From assembly GCA_012932295.1 (NCBI GenBank), contig JAAONU010000001.1, forward strand, positions 44,923,134 to 44,987,133: 64,000 bases of DNA. The letters run 5' to 3'. The DNA comes from Cyclina sinensis. Taxonomy: Eukaryota; Mollusca; Bivalvia; Venerida; Veneridae. The position numbers were made by a program, and so were the translations under genes. The notes below the pieces were generated by a model that was given only the letters and a program-made list of their open reading frames with translations, did no database searches and had not been told where the DNA came from. Numbering within the stretch: position 1 is the stretch's first letter; each line of letters opens with the position of its first letter. This document shows positions 58,886-64,000 of this stretch, piece after piece.

Positions 58886-61880
58886 CAAAATAGACTTTTC
58901 ATGTTCCTTTCACTTTAACAATACATCTAAGTTAGCATAAGTCAAAAGGCAAAATAAGAGAAAGATTTGAAACACCTAATCAGTTGTTTGACTTAAATTT
59001 GATGAAACACGCCATACTTTGATGATTGATTGATATAGCTATCAACCTTCAATCGTCCTAATAAATAGCATTAAATTAGCAGGATACAGGATGCAAGAAA
59101 GACAGATGTTTCTGTTTTCTTTTAAAAATATTGTTTCAAAGAAAAATGAAGACAATTCAACCATAAGAATAACTTGTGATTATTCTTTGTGTATACATAT
59201 AATACATGCATGTTTACTTGTTTTTGAATTCTTTTATTTGAACATATCGGCCTACATAACATATAAAAGTCGTCAGGGTATCGAGTTTATCGTAATACAT
59301 AGTATTCATTTCAAAGAATAGATAAATAAATCAGAAATCTGTCTCCAGCAGAACTGGTGATAGACAGATGATGGTATCGTTGACGGCCAATGTCTTTGAA
59401 GCATAAAAAAGAGATAGGTTTCTTCTGCATAAGCAGGGTTCTGACGAGTCAGTATTTTATAGGACTGCATAACTGATCAAACTCTGTTACTGTCCTATGT
59501 TGTTATTTCCGGTGTTAGTATAACAATGAAATTAAAAAGACTGTTTTTTAAAACAAATATCTGAACACAAATCACGCGTTTCACTAAACTCCAAAACCTT
59601 AAATAATTTCTCATGTGCTTTTTGTTTTATTCGTTTTTTTAATCATCTCTACTGAAAATAAAGACATATTAATTAGTATTTTCAAATAAATTAGATACAC
59701 TGTACTTATAAAATAGTTTTTCAAATCAGTAGATCTACATTCTGCTACTACAGGCATGCATTGAAACATTCGATGGGGAAAAAATGATAACGGAATATTT
59801 TGAAATATTAATAATCGAAGTGTTTTACAATATATGATGCGTTCCACATTTCAGAAACTGGTGTCGACAATCATCAGTCTACACACTGATTCCATATGCG
59901 GCTATGCTCCTCAATTTCCAGTAATATGTACATGTACACTGAAGTTATGATACCAAGTCAGCGTTGAAGTGAAAAGTAGGACACAAAGACTATCATTTAT
60001 GTCTATTAAAAGCTAAATATAGATACTGTGGTTGAAGTATTGGCAAGAGAAATCCATACATCACATCACGTTTTATATGGTCATGACGTCAATACGTTAA
60101 TATTGAATATCGTTGCCATTGTAGGCTATCAGCAAAAGGCAAATTAATGACTTTTTCTTATTTTGAATGCTGCTCCCTCGCGTTTACTGAATGGAGTGAA
60201 ATGATGAAGGTTAAACTTTTTCAGACTACACTAGAATGTGCGCTATACGAATACCTTCATGCTTGTTTTGACACAAAAGAAGAAACAAACAAACAAACAA
60301 CAACAAAAAAAACATAGTCTGAAATCTCTTTCCGAGCGAAATTATTTTTGTCTTATTTGGCCTGTTTTTCTAGGGAATTTTCGTAGAAAAGCTAGGAAAC
60401 CTGGCTATTTGATGTATCATTACAACGACTGTTTTCTTCAGTTAATAGTACACTATTTTTCTTCGTACATTCACTTTTAAATTGTTTTGAAACGTTCTAT
60501 TCATGAATATTCGTGTACCTATCAGATCATTTCGCCAGAATAGTACAAAATCTGAATTGTACTCACCAGAATTTGATGAATTTCTATTTTCTATTTGTCT
60601 AGAGGAAACTGGCTAATCCTGATGTCCAATATATTAACAAAAAGTAATTTCATTGAGTTAATCATGCGTGTTTGTAGATATACTTCAAAACTTCCTTAGA
60701 CGAGAAAACTGTTGTGTATGTATACTTGTAAACTGTCCAATCACGTTCGCCTTTGACCGAATATATCTACCAAAATTCCAAATAGATATTAATCATTTTG
60801 GCCTTAATGAAACGGACAACTTCATTGAACTAGAACTTTAAAGGGATTTCCTGTCATACTAATGTTTATATAGCATTTTGCCTGTTCAGCTGGGTATTTT
60901 AATATAATGATAGCTTATGACATTTCAAATCTTTCATTATAAAAAATAGATAATTGACTTGAAGTAAGTTTACAGCTTTTTCAACCAGAATCTTTGTTAA
61001 GATCTTTTTACTTCCACTCAATCGACGTAGGACTATTTACAAGATGATTCTTGTATTTCATTTTTAGCTGCTAAACCGTAGACTGTCCTGGCGGATCGAG
61101 GTAAAGTTTCGTTGAACTCGAATAAAAAATATCTTCCAAATTTCGTAATTACCTGTAAACTTTCTAAATCATAATTAGACCTTTATACAGAATTGATAGA
61201 GAATCAGTACTTAAATGTAAATTCAAAGACAAAGGTATCCGGCTATGTTCGGGAAAAGATCTGATTCCGCACTGAAATAATTTGATATACATTCTGCTCT
61301 CAAAAAAAGGTAAAAGCAAAATATTGGTAATGCTGAAATAGCATACAGCATACGGAAAAACGTTTGCAAAAAGTGGATTCAATACGAAAAATTAATAAAA
61401 GTAGATAAACATACGAGAATTTTACTCCAGAATTTTATCGACCAACAGAACCAACTAACGCCTTTTCATATTTAATAGGAGTAAATAACGTAGGTTGAGC
61501 TTTTGAATTTTTTCTTGATTTTTTTTCCTTATTTTATTTTCAAACATGGGTTATGTTGTTTTATTGCCAGAACAATCTTTGTTGGTCTCTTGATTAAAGG
61601 TTTAATTAATTATCTGCTCCTTGATTTATTTGTCTGTCAATAACTGATGAAAGAAACGTTCGAGTTAAGTAGATTAGATTTTTGTTTACGTCTGTGTTAA
61701 ACCAGGCTCTTTCTGCCAGCAAGATATGGAAAAGGATACAATCATTGATTTATTATTTTACGGAAATATCAGGTTTATATGCTTTTTTTTCTCACATAAC
61801 AAGCATCTTTCGTAAATAGCTTTCGCTCTACCTCTTGTGATTTTCATATCATTTCCAAGCAAAATACAATGGAAATTCAA

Positions 61881-63051
61881 AAAGTAAAAAAAAATGAAAT
61901 GACGAATAAACATATAGAAAATGAAAATTTATTAAATAAATAACGTTGCCCACAAAAAAATCTGATTTGTGATGTTTGCCAGAATTATAAGCAAAGACTA
62001 AAGAAGAACAGTGTTTTTCTAATGGAAAAAGCCATTTAAACAGCAAATAACCAACTGTACAAAAAGTCAGTTGTACAAGTAACTCTATTTTTGACACGCG
62101 AATGTTAGTTCACAAAAATATATCAGAGTACTCTTGCAATAGCTTTTTGCCTGTAAGGAAATAACAAAACGACTATATATTATAAATCAGAAACTTAAAA
62201 TGTTACCTCAGAACAAAATGTCGACGCAAACTGCAACATTTCTAGGACTATCGATTGCACACGACAGGTATGCCTTCTCCAAAAACATCATTGGTAGAAA
62301 AGCTATAATTTTCATTTTGTTCACTTGTTGAATTTTATTGTTTATTCTTTGTCAAATGCTGTTCGCTCCGGACATAAAATTAGTTTCATAAACAAACTAT
62401 AAAGGTAGTTTTTATAATATGCTTCCACACATATCATCACAATTTTAGGAGATTGAAATGCGCTGTTGTTATTAAAAAAAGAACTACAAAATATTTTCGC
62501 AAAACAATTTGAGGAGAATATGTATTACAAAAAGGTGCGGGCACTCAACTTTATCCGATGAACAATTATAATGTATTAAAAAACTTTAAAAAGTTATCAC
62601 AGAAATATAACCTCAATCGACGGTTTGTTGACCAATTTCAGCCCCACGCATATCCCTCTAAGTCACGTGGTATCGGCACCGTGCACACAGCGGCAATGAA
62701 AAACTAGCAGACTGACGTACCTAAGATAAAAAATAAATCGAGACTGTCAAAAAATGTTATGTTAAAAATTGTTTAAAAAATCATGCAGAGCTCGTGTCAC
62801 TTATCACTAACTTGTAAATATTCATTCAAATGAAAAATCGTCCGTATCTATAGTGTTCTACTTGTTTTGAATGCTGTCCCCAATCTGAACAATATCCTAT
62901 ATCATTGTTATATTCGAATAAATTTTAAATTCATGAATAAACAGTTACACCACACGTGCGTATTTTTACTAATTGAAGCTAGCAGTCGGGGAACATTTTT
63001 TCTCAACTGGATCTTCTGCTGTTCCCGTTATAACGTTATAAGGATATGAAC
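61881..63051. other. Right flank, no gene seen
   Basis: AT-rich sequence. A GC-richer patch at about 62,640-62,710 contains GTCACGTGGTATCGG with an E-box-type CACGTG, but there is no gene nearby to link it to. Confidence 0.45.
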
Positions 63052-63202
63052 TTCGGGCAAGAAGTACAAAATTCACTAGAATGCACTGCCTATACACTTC
63101 TTCGGGCAAGAAGTACAAAATTCACTAGAAGGCACTGCCTATACACTTCTTCGGGCAAGAAGTACAAAATTCACTAGAAGGCACTGCCTATACACTTCTT
63201 CG
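63052..63202. repeat. 49-bp minisatellite, three units
   Basis: GGGCAAGAAGTACAAAATTC recurs at 49-bp spacing (GAAGTACAAA at 63,061, 63,110, 63,159). Units two and three appear identical; unit one has one change. AGAAGT and ACTTCT in each unit are inverted. Confidence 0.95.
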
Positions 63203-63653
63203 TTCTACACGATGTAATTGTTAGTTATACTTCTGTTAAAGTTTAGTTTCTCCCATGAGACTTTTGATCTTGAAAGTTAGAAACAATTTCTCCAGGATAT
63301 TCATTTTATTGTCAATAACTAGAGACCTTCTGCAGACGTATTTCATATTTTTTTAGCTATCTGCAAAATGAAACATTGTTTTATACTGATAATATATATA
63401 TTTTCTTTTATTCCACAGACGCAAAATGACAGATGATTGTGTTAGTTCTTATTTTACCAATGCCTGAATAGTTCTTTTAAATCATGTACTGATGTTTCAG
63501 TTCATTATTTCTTTTTAATTTTGTTATACTTATTTTCAGTAACATTATGTAAATAATCATCTAGATTTTAACAGCGAAGATATAACTTTTATTCATTGCT
63601 GGACTGTAATTAGTGATTTGTTCGTTTAGTTGAAAAATACCAACCAGAACATG

Positions 63654-63790
63654 TGTCCTATTAGAACAAAGCCTACATTATTTTCGGACTTGTAAACAGG
63701 TGTCCTATTAGAACAAACCTACGTTATATTCGGACTTGTAAACGTGTGTGTCCTATTAGAACAAACCTACGTTATTTTCGGACTTGTAAA
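63654..63790. repeat. 47-48-bp minisatellite, three units
   Basis: TGTCCTATTAGAACAAA(G)CCTAC recurs at 63,654, 63,701 and 63,749, each followed by TTCGGACTTGTAAA. Confidence 0.93.
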
Positions 63791-63899
63791 GATCAAAGTA
63801 TCTCAGCTGGTACAAAAGATGTAATATCTATTGAACATTAAATGTTCCCCCTTCACTCTCGATCAAACAAGATGTTTTCTCTTAATTTTCTAAATTTAG

Positions 63900-64000
63900 A
63901 CGAAACAGAATTTAAATGCCGTAAATGTGACAAAGCATTGATTCCGTAGACATCTGAAACATTTAAGAGCAATACAACGTCCATTATGTTTTCCTAAAGT
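63900..64000 (+). pseudogene. Decayed C2H2 zinc-finger exon, partial
   Basis: After an acceptor-like TTTTCTAAATTTAG the sequence reads ETEFKCRKCDKALIP, a C-x2-C half finger, then TAG at 63,947. Shifting one frame gives RRHLKHLRAIQRP, resembling the histidine half and linker of a C2H2 finger. Read together it looks like one zinc finger broken by a frameshift. The window ends here, so more fingers may follow. A sequencing error could also explain the shift. Confidence 0.4.

Larger units (their letters stand above)
54743..61880 (+). repeat. Segmental duplication unit B2
   Basis: Directly follows B1 in the same orientation. It is longer mainly because of the 1.9-kb foldback element at 56,990-58,885, plus about 450 bp near 54,970-55,415 not present in B1. 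Anchors are listed under B1. An 80-codon frame at 56,344 is frameshifted in B1 and is not considered a gene. Confidence 0.85.

Overview
This looks like nuclear DNA of a mollusc, most likely a bivalve. It is AT-rich and intron-rich. It is crowded with interspersed repeats of a style I associate with bivalve genomes: elements ending in AGCTCACCTG and GGCCATCATGGCC with runs of CGTCCGTC, plus tRNA-headed SINEs. The species assignment is inference from repeat style only.

Left third (1 to about 19 kb). The window opens inside a non-LTR retrotransposon reverse transcriptase on the minus strand. It is followed by the one complete host gene I can assemble: POLR3H (RPC8, the Rpb7-like stalk subunit of RNA polymerase III), plus strand, seven coding exons from 2,162 to 17,545. 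All exons join in phase into a 203-residue protein, and every junction has GT/AG ends. The 8.6-kb third intron has filled with nested repeats: a 167-bp tandem array inside a TIR-like element, itself inside an older repeat; a 146-bp array inside another TIR element; a SINE; and a 44-bp minisatellite.

Middle (about 19 to 47 kb). No host gene is recognisable. A segment of about 8 kb occurs twice in direct orientation (A1 about 22.4-31.1 kb, A2 about 32.9-47.1 kb). Each copy is an empty site for an insertion in the other. A1 carries a 434-bp TA-flanked MITE that A2 lacks. A2 carries a complete 6.0-kb BEL/Pao LTR retrotransposon that A1 lacks. The BEL element has identical 189-bp LTRs, a 5-bp target duplication and one intact gag-pol frame, so it is very young. 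A 59-bp piece of its own LTR end sits in frame inside its gag region. A few short islands are almost identical between A1 and A2 while the surroundings have diverged.

Right (about 47 to 64 kb). A short unique stretch with two weak exon candidates precedes a second tandem duplication (B1 about 49.1-54.7 kb, B2 about 54.7-61.9 kb). B2 is interrupted by a striking GC-rich, 1.9-kb foldback element: inverted arms of 600 bp or more built from repeats that each carry the 12-bp palindrome CGCTAATTAGCG. B1 keeps the empty site. The end of the window has two short minisatellites and a decayed C2H2 zinc-finger exon. A short module with a TATA-like box and a CRE (TGACGTCA) recurs in A1, A2, B1 and B2, suggesting all four units share older ancestry.

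Identity statements are by eye. No database or alignment was used.
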